NCBI GenBank assembly: GCA_963728045.1
Contig: CAVSIE010000004.1
Location: 434,001-498,000 of the forward strand
Source of the DNA: VRUE01 sp963728045
Lineage (GTDB): Bacteria > Actinomycetota > Thermoleophilia > Solirubrobacterales > 70-9
DNA length: 64,000 nt
Direction of reading: 5' to 3'
Shown here one piece after another: positions 24,666 to 33,765 of this stretch. The position numbers and the translations under genes are program-made. Each line of letters begins with the position of its first letter. Within the stretch, counting starts at the first letter, position 1. The notes under the pieces are model-generated. The model was not told the origin of the DNA and made no database searches. It was given only the letters and a program-made list of their open reading frames with translations.

Positions 24666-25267
24666 GTCCGCTCCTTTCCAGCGAATGGTGACACCAACCT
24701 CTCTACGTACTTTGCGATCACGTCACACTCGACGTTGATCTTGCGCCCGGCGACTGCTTCCCCCAGGTTCGTCCGCTCCAGCGTCTCGGGGATCAGCGAT
24801 ACCTCTGCCCAGTCCTCTCCCAGCGCCGCCACAGTGAGACTCACCCCGTCGAGTGCGATCGACCCCTTCTCGACTACATAGCGCAGCAGGTCCGGCGCTA
24901 GCGCCAGGCGCAGCCGCCGCGCGAAGCCGTCCTCCTCGACCGAAGCGACCTCGCCGACGCCGTCGGCGTGGCCTTGGACGATGTGCCCTCCAAGCCGGTC
25001 GGAGGCCTTCATCGCGAGCTCCAAGTTGACCCGGTCGCCGGCGCTCAGGCCGCCCAGCGACGTCACCTCGAGCGTCTGGTTCATCGCCTCGGTATCGAAG
25101 CCGCTCGCGCCGACTCCCGTCGCCGTCAGGCAGACGCCGTTGACTGCGACCGAGTCACCAGAGGCGATCTCGGCGCCCAGGCCGGTCGCGATGCGCATCC
25201 GCGCCCCGTCGGAGCTCGACTCGATCGACTCGATCGTTCCCACGTCCTGGATCAGCCCGGTGAACAT
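24662..25267 (-). CDS. ribE: Riboflavin synthase alpha chain
   Basis: 201 residues made of two lumazine-binding repeats: the first starts MFTGLIQDVGTIESIE and includes SVAVNGVCLTATGV, and the second includes GHIVQGHADGVGEV and GSIALDGVSLTVAAL. It dismutates two lumazine molecules to riboflavin. The ATG at 25267 shares one base with the ribD stop (TGATG) and has AAGGAG upstream inside ribD, so translation is coupled. Confidence 0.95.
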   Translation of the reverse strand: MFTGLIQDVGTIESIESSSDGARMRIATGLGAEIASGDSVAVNGVCLTATGVGASGFDTEAMNQTLEVTSLGGLSAGDRVNLELAMKASDRLGGHIVQGHADGVGEVASVEEDGFARRLRLALAPDLLRYVVEKGSIALDGVSLTVAALGEDWAEVSLIPETLERTNLGEAVAGRKINVECDVIAKYVERLVSPFAGKERT

Positions 25268-26322
25268 CACCACTCCTTGAACCGGGTCTCGATCAGCGTG
25301 TCCTCGCCACCGGGGCCCAGGGCGTCGGTGCGCTTCGACCCACCGAGCAGGACGGGGGCGACGAACACCCGCGCCTCGTCGATCTGATCTGCGTCGACGA
25401 ACGCCGCCGCAAGGGTCTGGCCGCCCTCGAGGAAGAGGCTGGTGATGCCGCGGCGGCCGAGGTCGGACAAGGCGGCCTGTATGCCGTCAGCGACAACGAC
25501 CTCGACCCCCGCTTCGCGAAGAGCAATCACGTGCGAGGAATCAGCATTAGGGGAGGCGATGACGACTACGGGCGACTCGTCCAGCGTGCGGATGAGCTGG
25601 GAGTCGAGCGGCAGCCGGGCGCCGGAGTCGAAGACGACGCGGATCGGCTGGCGGGCGGCGTCCGGAGTGCGGGCGGTGAGGAGCGGATCGTCGACGAGAA
25701 CGGTGCCGATGCCGACGGCGATCGCGTCGGATTCGGCGCGCCAGCGGTGGACGAGCGCGCGACTGGACTCGCTGGAGATCCAGGGTGAGTCGCCGGGCGG
25801 CGGGGTCGTGCGACCGTCGAGCGACATCGCCAGCTTCAGCGTGACCAGTGGCAGGCCGGTGCGGGCGTGCTTGCGAAACGGCTGGTTGAGCAGCCGCGCC
25901 GCGGTCGCCTCCTCGCCGGCCGCCGCCTCGACCTCGATCCCGCCGTCGCGGAGAATGCCGGGGCCGCGCCCAGAGGCCTTCTCGCTCGGATCCTCGGAAC
26001 CGATCACGACCCGGCCGATCCCGGCCTCCAGAATCGCATCCGTGCAAGGGGGCTGCCGCCCCTGATGGGCGCACGGCTCCAAAGTCACGTACATCGTCGC
26101 CCCCGCCGAATCCTCTCCCCGCCGCCGGCAATCCTCCAGCGCCGCCCGCTCGGCGTGCAAGTTCCCCAATTCGGCGTGGAACCCCTCGCCAATGACCTCG
26201 CCATCCCGCACGACCACGGCCCCGACCAGTGGATTCGGGGTGACCCTTCCCCGCCCGCTTTCCGCCAGCTCAAGAGCTCGCTTCAGATGCGCCCGATCCT
26301 CGGCTGTTACCTGGGCATTCAT
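25267..26322 (-). CDS. ribD: Bifunctional riboflavin deaminase/reductase RibD
   Basis: 351 residues. The N-terminal deaminase domain has VTPNPLVGAVVVRDGEVIGE, the zinc site LHAERAALEDC, and VTLEPCAHQGRQPPCTDAIL. The C-terminal reductase domain has PLVTLKLAMSLDGRTTPPPG, DAIAVGIGTVLVDDPLLTAR and LFLEGGQTLAAAFV. It is the first gene of the riboflavin operon. The 162-nt region upstream holds a family 1 palindrome and no recognisable FMN riboswitch. Confidence 0.95.
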   Translation of the reverse strand: MNAQVTAEDRAHLKRALELAESGRGRVTPNPLVGAVVVRDGEVIGEGFHAELGNLHAERAALEDCRRRGEDSAGATMYVTLEPCAHQGRQPPCTDAILEAGIGRVVIGSEDPSEKASGRGPGILRDGGIEVEAAAGEEATAARLLNQPFRKHARTGLPLVTLKLAMSLDGRTTPPPGDSPWISSESSRALVHRWRAESDAIAVGIGTVLVDDPLLTARTPDAARQPIRVVFDSGARLPLDSQLIRTLDESPVVVIASPNADSSHVIALREAGVEVVVADGIQAALSDLGRRGITSLFLEGGQTLAAAFVDADQIDEARVFVAPVLLGGSKRTDALGPGGEDTLIETRFKEW

Positions 26323-26353
26323 GGATTGATTGACGAGTCAGTCAATGGTACCT

Positions 26354-26444
26354 CGCGCGGGTGGCGCCGTAGGGGTACCGCCCCTGAGGAAGCTTTAGCT
26401 ACCGGAAGGGGCGGTGGGTCCCCTGCGGCGACAGGACCCGCGCG
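26354..26444. repeat. Family 1 palindromic element, copy 3 (ribD/glycosyltransferase intergenic region)
   Basis: Bounded by CGCGCGGGT and ACCCGCGCG, with stems CGCCGTAGGGG/CCCCTGCGGCG and ACCGCCCCT/AGGGGCGGT and the same loop. The core is 85 nt, one base shorter than the two copies inside genes, so it would break a reading frame; this fits its non-coding position. It lies 32 nt from the ribD start and 41 nt from the glycosyltransferase start, between divergent genes. Confidence 0.86.
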
Positions 26445-26484
26445 CCAGGTGCAATCGGCTCTCGGGGATACCCTGAGCCCGCCA

Positions 26485-27471
26485 ATGAAGCTGATCGTCC
26501 AGATCCCCTGCCTGAACGAGGCGGCGACGCTGCCGGCAACCGTGGCCGACATCCCGCGCCGGATCGAGGGGGTCGATGAGGTCGAGCTGCTGGTGATCGA
26601 CGACGGCTCGACCGACGGCACCGCCGAGGTCGCGCGCGAGCACGGAGTCGAGCACATCGTCCGCCTCACCAACAACAAGGGGCTGGCCGCTGGCTTCCAA
26701 GCCGGCCTCGACGCCTGCCTGAAGCTGGGAGCCGACGTCATCGTCAACACCGACGCCGACAACCAGTACCGCGGCGCCGACATCCCCAAGCTGCTCGCCC
26801 CGATCCTGGCCGGCCGCGCCGACATGGTGGTCGGCAACCGCCAGGTATCCCGCATCGAGCACTTCTCCGGGCCGAAGAAGGCGCTGCAGCGCCTTGGCAG
26901 CTGGGTCGTGCGCCGGCTCTCTGGGACCGCGATCGCCGACACCACCTCGGGCTTCCGTGCCTACAACCGCGAGGCGGCGCTGGGCCTCCTCGTCGTCGAC
27001 AGCTTCACCTACACGCTGGAGAGCCTGATCCAGGCGGGCAAGATGCTGGTCGCGGTCGACCAGGTCGAGATCGGGGTCAACCCGCAGACGCGCGACTCCC
27101 GCCTCTTCGACTCGACCGGCGCCTACGTGCGCCGCAACGCGCTCTCGATCCTGCGCATCTACGCCCGCTACGAGCCGCTGCGCGTGTTCGCCACAGCGGG
27201 GCTTGCGGTCGGGATCCTCGCCCTCGCCGCCTGGATGCCCTTCCTGCTCGACTGGATCCTCAACGGCGACAGCAGCGGACACGTCCAGTCGCTGATCCTC
27301 GGCGCGGTGCTCTTCATCGCCGCCGTGCAGCTGCTGGCGCTGGGCGTGATCGGCGACCTGCTCGCCGGCCAGCGGGTGATGACCCAGCGCGTGTTCGAGC
27401 GGGTGCGGCGAGTCGAGCTGGCGCTCGAGGTCGAGCCCTCGCACTACGAGCGCGGCGCTTCCACGCGCTGA
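26485..27471 (+). CDS. GT2 family glycosyltransferase with C-terminal membrane helices
   Basis: 328 residues resembling polyprenyl-phosphate sugar transferases. The GT-A domain starts MKLIVQIPCLNEAATLPATV and has LLVIDDGSTDGTAEVA and the acidic VIVNTDADNQYRGADIP. DTTSGFRAYNREAAL is typical of dolichyl-phosphate-mannose-synthase-like enzymes. Two hydrophobic segments follow near residues 235-295. The ATG at 26485 is at the start of family similarity; the frame is open far upstream across ribD but without matching sequence. It overlaps the flippase by one base. A role in building a surface glycan is inferred. Confidence 0.88.
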   Translation: MKLIVQIPCLNEAATLPATVADIPRRIEGVDEVELLVIDDGSTDGTAEVAREHGVEHIVRLTNNKGLAAGFQAGLDACLKLGADVIVNTDADNQYRGADIPKLLAPILAGRADMVVGNRQVSRIEHFSGPKKALQRLGSWVVRRLSGTAIADTTSGFRAYNREAALGLLVVDSFTYTLESLIQAGKMLVAVDQVEIGVNPQTRDSRLFDSTGAYVRRNALSILRIYARYEPLRVFATAGLAVGILALAAWMPFLLDWILNGDSSGHVQSLILGAVLFIAAVQLLALGVIGDLLAGQRVMTQRVFERVRRVELALEVEPSHYERGASTR

Positions 27472-28853
27472 TGCGGTCGCTCCGCAAAGCGCCGGGCGGC
27501 GGCTCGGCGACCGCCGACTACGGCAAGACCGCGAGCTTCCTCGCCGTCGGCGTCGGCCTCACCGGGGCGATCACCTACGTCTACTTCTTCATCGCCTCGC
27601 ACGTGCTGTCCAAGCCCGACTACGGCGAGATCACCGTCGTCTGGTCGGCCGTCTTCATCACCGTCTCCACCCTCTACCGCCCGGTCGACCAGCTGCTCTC
27701 GCGCCACATCTCCGAACGCCTGGCGAAAGGGGAGCCGGTGCGCGAGCCAATCCTGGTCGCGACCAAGATCCAGCTCGGGCTCGCCGCCACCTTCGCCGTG
27801 GTCACGCTCGTCCTGCGGGGGCCGATCGAAGGCGACCTCCTGGGCGGCAACGAAACGCTCTACTGGGTCTTCTTCGCCGCCGTCCTCTTCTACGCCGCCA
27901 GCTACTTCGCCCGCGGCTACCTGGCCGGCCACCGCCGCTTCGGGCTCTTCACCGCGATGATCCTCTCCGAGTCGGTCTTCCGCACCCTCTTCGCCGTGCT
28001 CGTCGCGGTCGGACTGCTCAGCGGCCAGTCGGCGGTGGCGATCGGGATCGTCGCCGCCCCGGCGCTCTCGCTCCTCGTCGTGCCGGCGCTCTTCGCGCGC
28101 CGCGCCCGGCGAGCGCCCGCCGCGCCGGCAGCCGAGGAGGGCGCGGCCGAGTTTTCCATGGCCCACGGGGCCGGCTTCGCCGCGGCGGTGCTGCTGATCA
28201 TGTTCAGCGAGCAGGTCTTCCTCAACGCTGGGCCGCTGATCGTGCGCGGGCTGGAGGGCGCCGCGGCGGCCGGCTTCATCTTCAACGTGCTGATGATCGC
28301 GCGCGCGCCGCTACAGCTCTTCCAGGCGGTCTCGACCAGCATCCTCCCCCACCTGACCGAGCTCCACACCAGCGAGGAGCCGGGCGGCGAGGAGGAGTTC
28401 CACCGCTCGGTGCGGATGGTGCTGGCGGCGATCGTCGCCTTTACTGCGATCGTCGCCCTCTCCGTCCTCGTCGCCGGCCCGGAGCTGATGCAGCTCGCCT
28501 TCAGCGACAAGTTCAGCTATGACCGCGCCGGCCTCTGGCTGGTGACCGCCGGGATGGGGCTTTACCTCTCGGCGGTCACGGTCAACCAGGCCTGCCTCGC
28601 GCAGGGCCAGGTGCGGCGCGCCTCGGCGCGCTGGATCGGATGCGCCGCTTTTTTCGTCGCCTGGTGCTTTCTGGCGCCGATCGGCGAAGAGTTCCGCCGG
28701 GTCGAGGTCGGCTTCGCCCTCACTGCCGCCCTGCTCCTCGGCCTGCTCTTCCTGATCTACCGGCTTCCGCGCGAGCGAGCCGAAGACGTGCCGACTGCCG
28801 GCTCGACCGAGGAGCTCGAGGCGCGCCTGGCCGCCGCCGACGAGGGAAGCTAG
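27471..28853 (+). CDS. Polysaccharide/lipid flippase-like multi-pass membrane protein
   Basis: 460 residues with about 12-14 hydrophobic segments in the pattern of the MOP/polysaccharide transport superfamily: an N-terminal FLAVGVGLTGAITYVYFFIA, LYRPVDQLLSRHISERLAKG, and a second half with NAGPLIVRGLEGAAAAGFIF and APLQLFQAVSTSILPHL. The start overlaps the glycosyltransferase stop (TGATG), so the two are probably partners: one makes a lipid-linked sugar and the other flips or exports a glycan. Substrate unknown. Confidence 0.8.
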   Translation: MRSLRKAPGGGSATADYGKTASFLAVGVGLTGAITYVYFFIASHVLSKPDYGEITVVWSAVFITVSTLYRPVDQLLSRHISERLAKGEPVREPILVATKIQLGLAATFAVVTLVLRGPIEGDLLGGNETLYWVFFAAVLFYAASYFARGYLAGHRRFGLFTAMILSESVFRTLFAVLVAVGLLSGQSAVAIGIVAAPALSLLVVPALFARRARRAPAAPAAEEGAAEFSMAHGAGFAAAVLLIMFSEQVFLNAGPLIVRGLEGAAAAGFIFNVLMIARAPLQLFQAVSTSILPHLTELHTSEEPGGEEEFHRSVRMVLAAIVAFTAIVALSVLVAGPELMQLAFSDKFSYDRAGLWLVTAGMGLYLSAVTVNQACLAQGQVRRASARWIGCAAFFVAWCFLAPIGEEFRRVEVGFALTAALLLGLLFLIYRLPRERAEDVPTAGSTEELEARLAAADEGS

Positions 28854-28857
28854 GGGC

Positions 28858-30654
28858 ATGGAGGGACACGACGCCGAGCTGATTCTCGCCGCCGGCGCCC
28901 TGCTCGCCGCCGGGATCGGCGCGGCCCTGATCGCGGAACGGGTCCGTGTGCCGGGCCTACTCCTCTTCCTCGGACTCGGGATGCTCGCCGGCTCGGAGGG
29001 ACTCGGCGGGATCGAGTTCGATGACGATGAGCTGGCCCGCACCCTGGGCACGATCGCGCTGATCCTGATCCTCTTCGAGGGTGGCCTGACCGCCGGTTGG
29101 CGTGAGATCCGGCCGGTATTGGGAACCGCCGCCTCGCTGGCCACCATCGGCACGGTCGTGACCGCGGTCATCGCCGGCCTGGCGGCGCAGTGGATCTTCG
29201 ACCTGAGCACGCTGGAGGGGATGCTGGTCGGGGCCGCGATCGCCGCCACCGACTCGGCCGCGATCTTCGCCGTCCTGCGCCGTTCGACCCTGGAGAAGCG
29301 GCTTGCCCGCTCGCTCGAGGGAGAGTCCGGGATGAACGACCCGGTCGCGCTGCTGCTGGTGATCGGGTTCATCGAATGGATCCAGGACCCGGGCTACGGG
29401 GTCGCCGACATGGCCGGGCTGCTCGCCCTCAAGCTCGCCCTGGGCGCGGCCATCGGGCTTGCCCTGGGACGGATCGTGGTCGCAGCCCTGAATAAGGTGC
29501 GGCTGCCCACCGACGGGATCTACCCGGTCGCGACGATCGCGATCGCCGGCCTCGCCTACGGCCTGGCCGAGGTCGCCCATGGCTCCGGCCTGCTCGCCAC
29601 CTACCTGACTGCGCTGGCGCTGGGGTCGGGCAACATCCCGGCGCGGCGCACGATCGTCGCCTTCCACGAGGGGGTTGGCTGGGTCGCCCAGATCGGCCTC
29701 TTCGTCCTGCTCGGGCTGCTCGTCTTCCCCAGCGCGCTCGGCGACATCGCGGTCGAGGGACTGGCCCTCTCAGCGGTGCTGATCCTCCTCGCGCGCCCCT
29801 TCGCCGCCTTCGTCGCCACCATCCTCTCACCCCTCGGCATGCGCGAGCGGGCGATGCTCGGCTGGGCTGGCCTGCGCGGCGCCACGCCGATCTGGCTCGC
29901 CACCTTCCCCGTTGTTGCTGGCGTCGCCCGCGGCGAGCAGCTGTTCGCGATCGTCTTCTTCGTCGTCGTCACCTCGACCCTGATCCAGGGAGCGAGCTTC
30001 GAGCCGCTGGCACGACGCCTCGGGCTGACCACCGACGAGCCGGCGCTGCCCCGTCGCCTGCTCGAGTCGGGCCGAATCCGTCGCATGGGCGGCGACGTGA
30101 TCGCCTATCGCCTTCGTCCTGGAGCGGCAGCGGCAGGGCGCCTGGTGCGAGAACTGGGGCTGCCGCGCGAGGCGCTGGTCAACGTGATCGTGCGCGACGG
30201 GCGGGCGCTCCCGCCGCGCGGATCGACCCAGCTCAAGGAGGGCGACGAGCTGCACGTGCTGGTGCGGGGCGAGCTGCGCGAGGAGGTCGAGAACCTGACG
30301 CGGCGCTGGCAGGAGGGGCCGGTCGGCACGCCGCCGGCGCCGAAGCTGCCCCGCACCGGCGCCACCCAGGTCTTCACCGTCCGTCCCGGGGGCGACATCG
30401 AGGACCCCTCGGACCCGAAGGAGGTCGACGGCGTCGCCGTGATCGCGATCCTGCGCAGCCGCCGCGACCGCTCCAGCGCCCTGGTCGCGCTGGCCGACGG
30501 CCGCTACTCGGTGACGACCGAAGGCGTGGTCGCGATCGGCGGCCGCCAGGCGCTGGTCCGGTGGTCCGAACGTCGCGCCGAGCGGGTCGGCGACGACCCC
30601 CCGGAGCGAGCTTGGTGGCAGGAGGTCATCGGCGCGCTGATCGCGCGTGGTTAA
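28858..30654 (+). CDS. CPA1 family cation/proton antiporter with cytosolic regulatory domain
   Basis: 598 residues. The first 390 or so form a CPA1 Na+/H+ or K+/H+ exchanger with about 12 membrane helices, including LILFEGGLTAGWREI, AIAATDSAAIFAVLRR and the ND-type ion site GESGMNDPVALLL. A TrkA-C/RCK-C-like domain (YRLRPGAAAAGRLVRELGLP, STQLKEGDELHVLVRGE) and a further C-terminal regulatory domain follow, as in NhaP2/CvrA. It is 4 nt downstream of the flippase gene and its stop overlaps the rpe stop in convergent orientation. Ion specificity cannot be told. Confidence 0.88.
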   Translation: MEGHDAELILAAGALLAAGIGAALIAERVRVPGLLLFLGLGMLAGSEGLGGIEFDDDELARTLGTIALILILFEGGLTAGWREIRPVLGTAASLATIGTVVTAVIAGLAAQWIFDLSTLEGMLVGAAIAATDSAAIFAVLRRSTLEKRLARSLEGESGMNDPVALLLVIGFIEWIQDPGYGVADMAGLLALKLALGAAIGLALGRIVVAALNKVRLPTDGIYPVATIAIAGLAYGLAEVAHGSGLLATYLTALALGSGNIPARRTIVAFHEGVGWVAQIGLFVLLGLLVFPSALGDIAVEGLALSAVLILLARPFAAFVATILSPLGMRERAMLGWAGLRGATPIWLATFPVVAGVARGEQLFAIVFFVVVTSTLIQGASFEPLARRLGLTTDEPALPRRLLESGRIRRMGGDVIAYRLRPGAAAAGRLVRELGLPREALVNVIVRDGRALPPRGSTQLKEGDELHVLVRGELREEVENLTRRWQEGPVGTPPAPKLPRTGATQVFTVRPGGDIEDPSDPKEVDGVAVIAILRSRRDRSSALVALADGRYSVTTEGVVAIGGRQALVRWSERRAERVGDDPPERAWWQEVIGALIARG

Positions 30655-31337
30655 ACGGCGCTGGCCGCCGAGACGATCTCGTTGTAGGCCGCGGCTGGGT
30701 CGCCTGAGCCGAACACAGCAGAACCGGCGACGAAGAGGGAAGCGCCGGCCTCAGCGGCTGCGCCGGCCGTGGAGGCGTGGATGCCGCCGTCGACCTCGAC
30801 CTTCGCGTCCCCCGCGAGCTGCGCGGTGCGCGTCACCTTGTCGAGGGTGCTCTCGATCAGAGTCTGCCCGCCCCAGCCGGGGTTGATCGTCATGCAGAGG
30901 AAGATGTCGGCGAAGCCGCTCAGCTCGGCAACCGCCTCGACTGGTGTGGCGGGATTGAAGGCGATGCCCGCTAGGCAGCCGAGCTCGCGAATCGCACTCA
31001 AGGTTCGGTTGGCGTGCGCCGAGGCCTCGATGTGGAAGGTGATCGAGTCGGCGCCGGCCTCGGCGAATTCCTCGATCTGGCGCTCGGGCTGCTCGATCAT
31101 CAGGTGGACGTCGAGCACGCCGCCCGCCGCGTGGACCTGGTCGGCGATCGAGGAGGCGACCAGCGGGCCGATCGTGATCGGCGGGACGAAGTGGCCGTCC
31201 ATCACGTCGAAGTGGATCACCCGCGCCCCGGCGCCCATCACCTCGTCGAGCTGCGCCCCCAGGCGCGAGAAGTCGGCCGAGAGGATCGACGGCGCGACCC
31301 GCGGAGCGCCGATCAGCTCCTTCATCCGCTCGCTCAT
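30651..31337 (-). CDS. rpe: Ribulose-phosphate 3-epimerase
   Basis: 228 residues, TIM-barrel epimerase linking ribulose-5-P and xylulose-5-P in the pentose phosphate pathway. Motifs: VAPSILSADFSRLG, VIHFDVMDGHFVPPITIGP, LDVHLMIEQPE, CMTINPGWGGQTLIEST and AKVEVDGGIHASTA. ATG 31337 overlaps the stop of the upstream zinc-ribbon gene (ATGA); an ATG at 31325 is a possible alternative. Confidence 0.96.
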   Translation of the reverse strand: MSERMKELIGAPRVAPSILSADFSRLGAQLDEVMGAGARVIHFDVMDGHFVPPITIGPLVASSIADQVHAAGGVLDVHLMIEQPERQIEEFAEAGADSITFHIEASAHANRTLSAIRELGCLAGIAFNPATPVEAVAELSGFADIFLCMTINPGWGGQTLIESTLDKVTRTAQLAGDAKVEVDGGIHASTAGAAAEAGASLFVAGSAVFGSGDPAAAYNEIVSAASAV

Positions 31338-31573
31338 ACAGGCCTCAGCATCGAGTCTCCACACATTTGGCAGGTCATGTCCTCGGTGGTGCTCATCCGG
31401 GCGATCGTCTGGTGTTCGCCGCAGTTGGGGCACTGCGAGACCAGCTCGAAGCGGCGCAGACAGTACACGCAGCGGAAGCGGCCGGGGAGCTGCGTGGGCC
31501 GCAGCCAGGGCTCGCCGCAGCCGGGACAGGCCGGCCGCCGCAGCACGCTCTCCGCATCGCTCCCGGCGCTCAT
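31334..31573 (-). CDS. Small zinc-ribbon protein (hypothetical)
   Basis: 79 residues with two four-cysteine zinc ribbons: CPGCGEPW paired with CVYCLRRF, and CPNCGEHQ paired with CQMCGDSM. Nothing else of catalytic type is visible. It is translationally coupled to rpe (ATGA) and 3 nt after rsmB. It could bind nucleic acid or a protein of the translation apparatus. I do not recognise a named family. Confidence 0.75.
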   Translation of the reverse strand: MSAGSDAESVLRRPACPGCGEPWLRPTQLPGRFRCVYCLRRFELVSQCPNCGEHQTIARMSTTEDMTCQMCGDSMLRPV

Positions 31574-31576
31574 CGC

Positions 31577-32866
31577 CTAACCATCATCCCGACTCAGGCG
31601 GCAGATGAAGAAGCCGGTGGTGCGATCGCGGTCGGGGCTCAGCTGCCAGCGCTCGCCGCCGGCGACCCGCTCCTCGTTCTCGCGGCGGCTGATCGTGCAG
31701 GTCGAGTAGACCAGCGTTCCGCCTGGGCGCAGGGACTCGAGCGCCCTCTCCAGGAGCCGCGACTGAACCTCGACGAGGCGCTCGATCGCCGCCGGGGACT
31801 TGCGCCAGCGGGCGTCGGGTCGCGAGGCGAGCGCGCCGAGGTCGGAGCAGGGCGCGTCGAGCAGGACCCGGTCGAATCCGGGCGCGATGCCGGGCTGCGC
31901 GCCGTCCGCCTCGATCACGGTGACGCTGCGCAGGCCGAGACGGCGGGCCTGGGCCGCGACCTCGGCGGCACGGGCGGGGTCCTGCTCGATCGAGATCACC
32001 TCCCCTCGGTCCTCCATGCGGGCGGCGATCTGGCCGGTCTTGATCCCGGGACCGGCGCAGAGGTCGAGGACGTTCTCGCCCGGCTGGGGATCGAGCGCCT
32101 CGACCACGGCGGCCGAGCCACGGCTCTGCGGCGTCAGCTCGCCGCCGGCGACCAGCTCCGGGACGGTCTCCCCGGTCCTGCCCTGAACGACAATCATCTC
32201 CGGCGCCGCCAGGGGCCACGCGCCGCTCGCGGGGCCCGCCTCCACGCCGGCCTCGCGCAGCTTCGCCAGCACCGCCTCGCGGTCCGTGGCCAGGGTGTTG
32301 ACCCGGAAGGCCGACTCGGCCGGCTCGTTGCAGGCGGCGAGCAGGGAGCGCGCCGCCTCGGCGCCGAGCTCCTCCCACCACATCCGCGCCAGCCAGAGCG
32401 GCGCCGAGTGGGCGACGGCGGCGAGCTCGGGAGTCGAGTCGTCACCGAGCAGCGAGGCGGTGAGCGCGTCGCGCTCGCGGGCCGCGCGGCGCAGCACGGC
32501 GTTGACCAGGCCGGCGGCATGGGCCGCGCCGGCGCGCTTGACCAGCTCGACCGACTGGTCGACCGCCGCATGGTCCGGGGTGCCGTCGGCGAAGAGCAGC
32601 TCGAAGAGACCGAGTCGCAGGCCGGCCAGCACCGGCGGGTCGAGCCGGTGCTGCGGCCGTTTGCTGAGGCGCGAGATCGCCGCGTCGGCGGTGCCGCGCC
32701 GCTGCACGGCGCCGTAGGCGAGGCGCTGGGCCTGGGCCCGCTCGCGCCCGGCAAGGCCCTGGGCGTCGGCCGCCTCGGCGAAGGCGCGCTCGGTGTGTGC
32801 TTCCTCCTCGAAGGTGGCGCGGATGACACCGAAGGCCAGCGCGCGGGCCGGAGAGACCTCGCTCAC
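31577..32866 (-). CDS. rsmB: 16S rRNA (cytosine-967-C5)-methyltransferase RsmB
   Basis: 429 residues: an N-terminal NusB-like RNA-binding domain (residues about 1-135, with LSKRPQHRLDPPVLAGLRLG and GLVNAVLRR) and a C-terminal Rossmann methyltransferase domain. Motif I is LDLCAGPGIKTGQIA (CAxPGGKT is more usual). The two catalytic cysteines lie in LLDAPCSDLGALASRPDARW and YSTCTISRRENEE. GTG 32866 overlaps the fmt stop (GTGA). The priA-def-fmt-rsmB order is conserved. Confidence 0.95.
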   Translation of the reverse strand: MSEVSPARALAFGVIRATFEEEAHTERAFAEAADAQGLAGRERAQAQRLAYGAVQRRGTADAAISRLSKRPQHRLDPPVLAGLRLGLFELLFADGTPDHAAVDQSVELVKRAGAAHAAGLVNAVLRRAARERDALTASLLGDDSTPELAAVAHSAPLWLARMWWEELGAEAARSLLAACNEPAESAFRVNTLATDREAVLAKLREAGVEAGPASGAWPLAAPEMIVVQGRTGETVPELVAGGELTPQSRGSAAVVEALDPQPGENVLDLCAGPGIKTGQIAARMEDRGEVISIEQDPARAAEVAAQARRLGLRSVTVIEADGAQPGIAPGFDRVLLDAPCSDLGALASRPDARWRKSPAAIERLVEVQSRLLERALESLRPGGTLVYSTCTISRRENEERVAGGERWQLSPDRDRTTGFFICRLSRDDG

Positions 32867-33765
32867 AGTTTGGGCACGGAGTGGCCGCGCAGGTAGGCGT
32901 CCGCCGCCATCGGCTTGCCGCCGGGGGGCTGGACCACGTCGAGGCGCAGCGTCCCCCGCCCGCAGCCGAGCAGCAGCGCCCCCCACTCCGCCTTCAGCAC
33001 GCCCGCCTTGACGCCGACGTCGACTGCGCGGGCACGCCGCACGCCGAGCCTGCCCTCGGCCGTCTCCAGGAAGGCGCCGACGTGCGGGGTGAGGGCGCGG
33101 ACAGTCCGCGCCAGCTCAGCCGCCGGGCGAGAGGGATCGAGGCGGCGCTCGACGGGATCGATCTTCTCGGCGTAGGTCGCCGCCGCATCGTCCTGCTCCT
33201 CGAGCTTCAGCCTTCCCTCGGCCCGCAGGTCTAGGGCGCCCACCATCAGCTCGCCTCCGCGCTCGGCGAGTCGCCCCGACAGCGCCTCGAAATCGTCCTC
33301 CGGCCCGATCGCGACCTCCTCGCAGGCGGCGACGGGGCCCGAGTCGAGCCCGGCGGTGACCTCCATCACGCAGACCCCGGTGAGCTTGTCGCCGGCCATG
33401 ATCGCCCGCTCGATCGGCGCCGCCCCGCGCCAGCGCGGCAGCAACGACGGGTGGACGTTAAGCATCGGCAGCTCGGAGAGGAGCGGCTCGCGCAGCAGCT
33501 GCCCGAAGGCGCAGACGACCGCCAGCTCGGGCTGCGCAGCGCGGATCCGCGCCAGAGCGGACTCGTCGTTGACGCTCTCCGCCTGCAGCAGCTCGATGCC
33601 CAGCTCGCGCGTCGCCTCGGCGACCGGCGGCGACGCCGTCTTCCGACCGCGCCCCTTGGGGCGATCGGGAGGGGTGACGACCAGCGACGGCTTGTGCGGC
33701 GAGGCGGCGAGGCGGCGCAGGACCGTGACCGCGAACTCCGAAGTTCCGAGGTAGACGGTCTTCAC
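32863..33765 (-). CDS. fmt: Methionyl-tRNA formyltransferase
   Basis: 300 residues, formylating the initiator Met-tRNA. The formyltransferase domain has MKTVYLGTSEFAVTVLRRL, VTPPDRPKGRGRK and the signature LNVHPSLLPRWRGAAPIERA; the C-terminal OB-like domain has ATYAEKIDPVERRLD and LRLDVVQPPGGKPMAADAYL. It directly abuts def and overlaps rsmB by 4 nt, so formylation and deformylation enzymes are made together. Confidence 0.96.
   Translation of the reverse strand: MKTVYLGTSEFAVTVLRRLAASPHKPSLVVTPPDRPKGRGRKTASPPVAEATRELGIELLQAESVNDESALARIRAAQPELAVVCAFGQLLREPLLSELPMLNVHPSLLPRWRGAAPIERAIMAGDKLTGVCVMEVTAGLDSGPVAACEEVAIGPEDDFEALSGRLAERGGELMVGALDLRAEGRLKLEEQDDAAATYAEKIDPVERRLDPSRPAAELARTVRALTPHVGAFLETAEGRLGVRRARAVDVGVKAGVLKAEWGALLLGCGRGTLRLDVVQPPGGKPMAADAYLRGHSVPKL

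Noticed and set aside
26323..26484. Possible FMN riboswitch upstream of ribD.
   Set aside because: The conserved RFN boxes are not recognisable, and the structured part is the same palindrome found inside rplS and recG.
25867..26484. N-terminal extension of the glycosyltransferase frame across ribD.
   Set aside because: The extension is antisense to ribD and the palindrome; family similarity starts only at ATG 26485.
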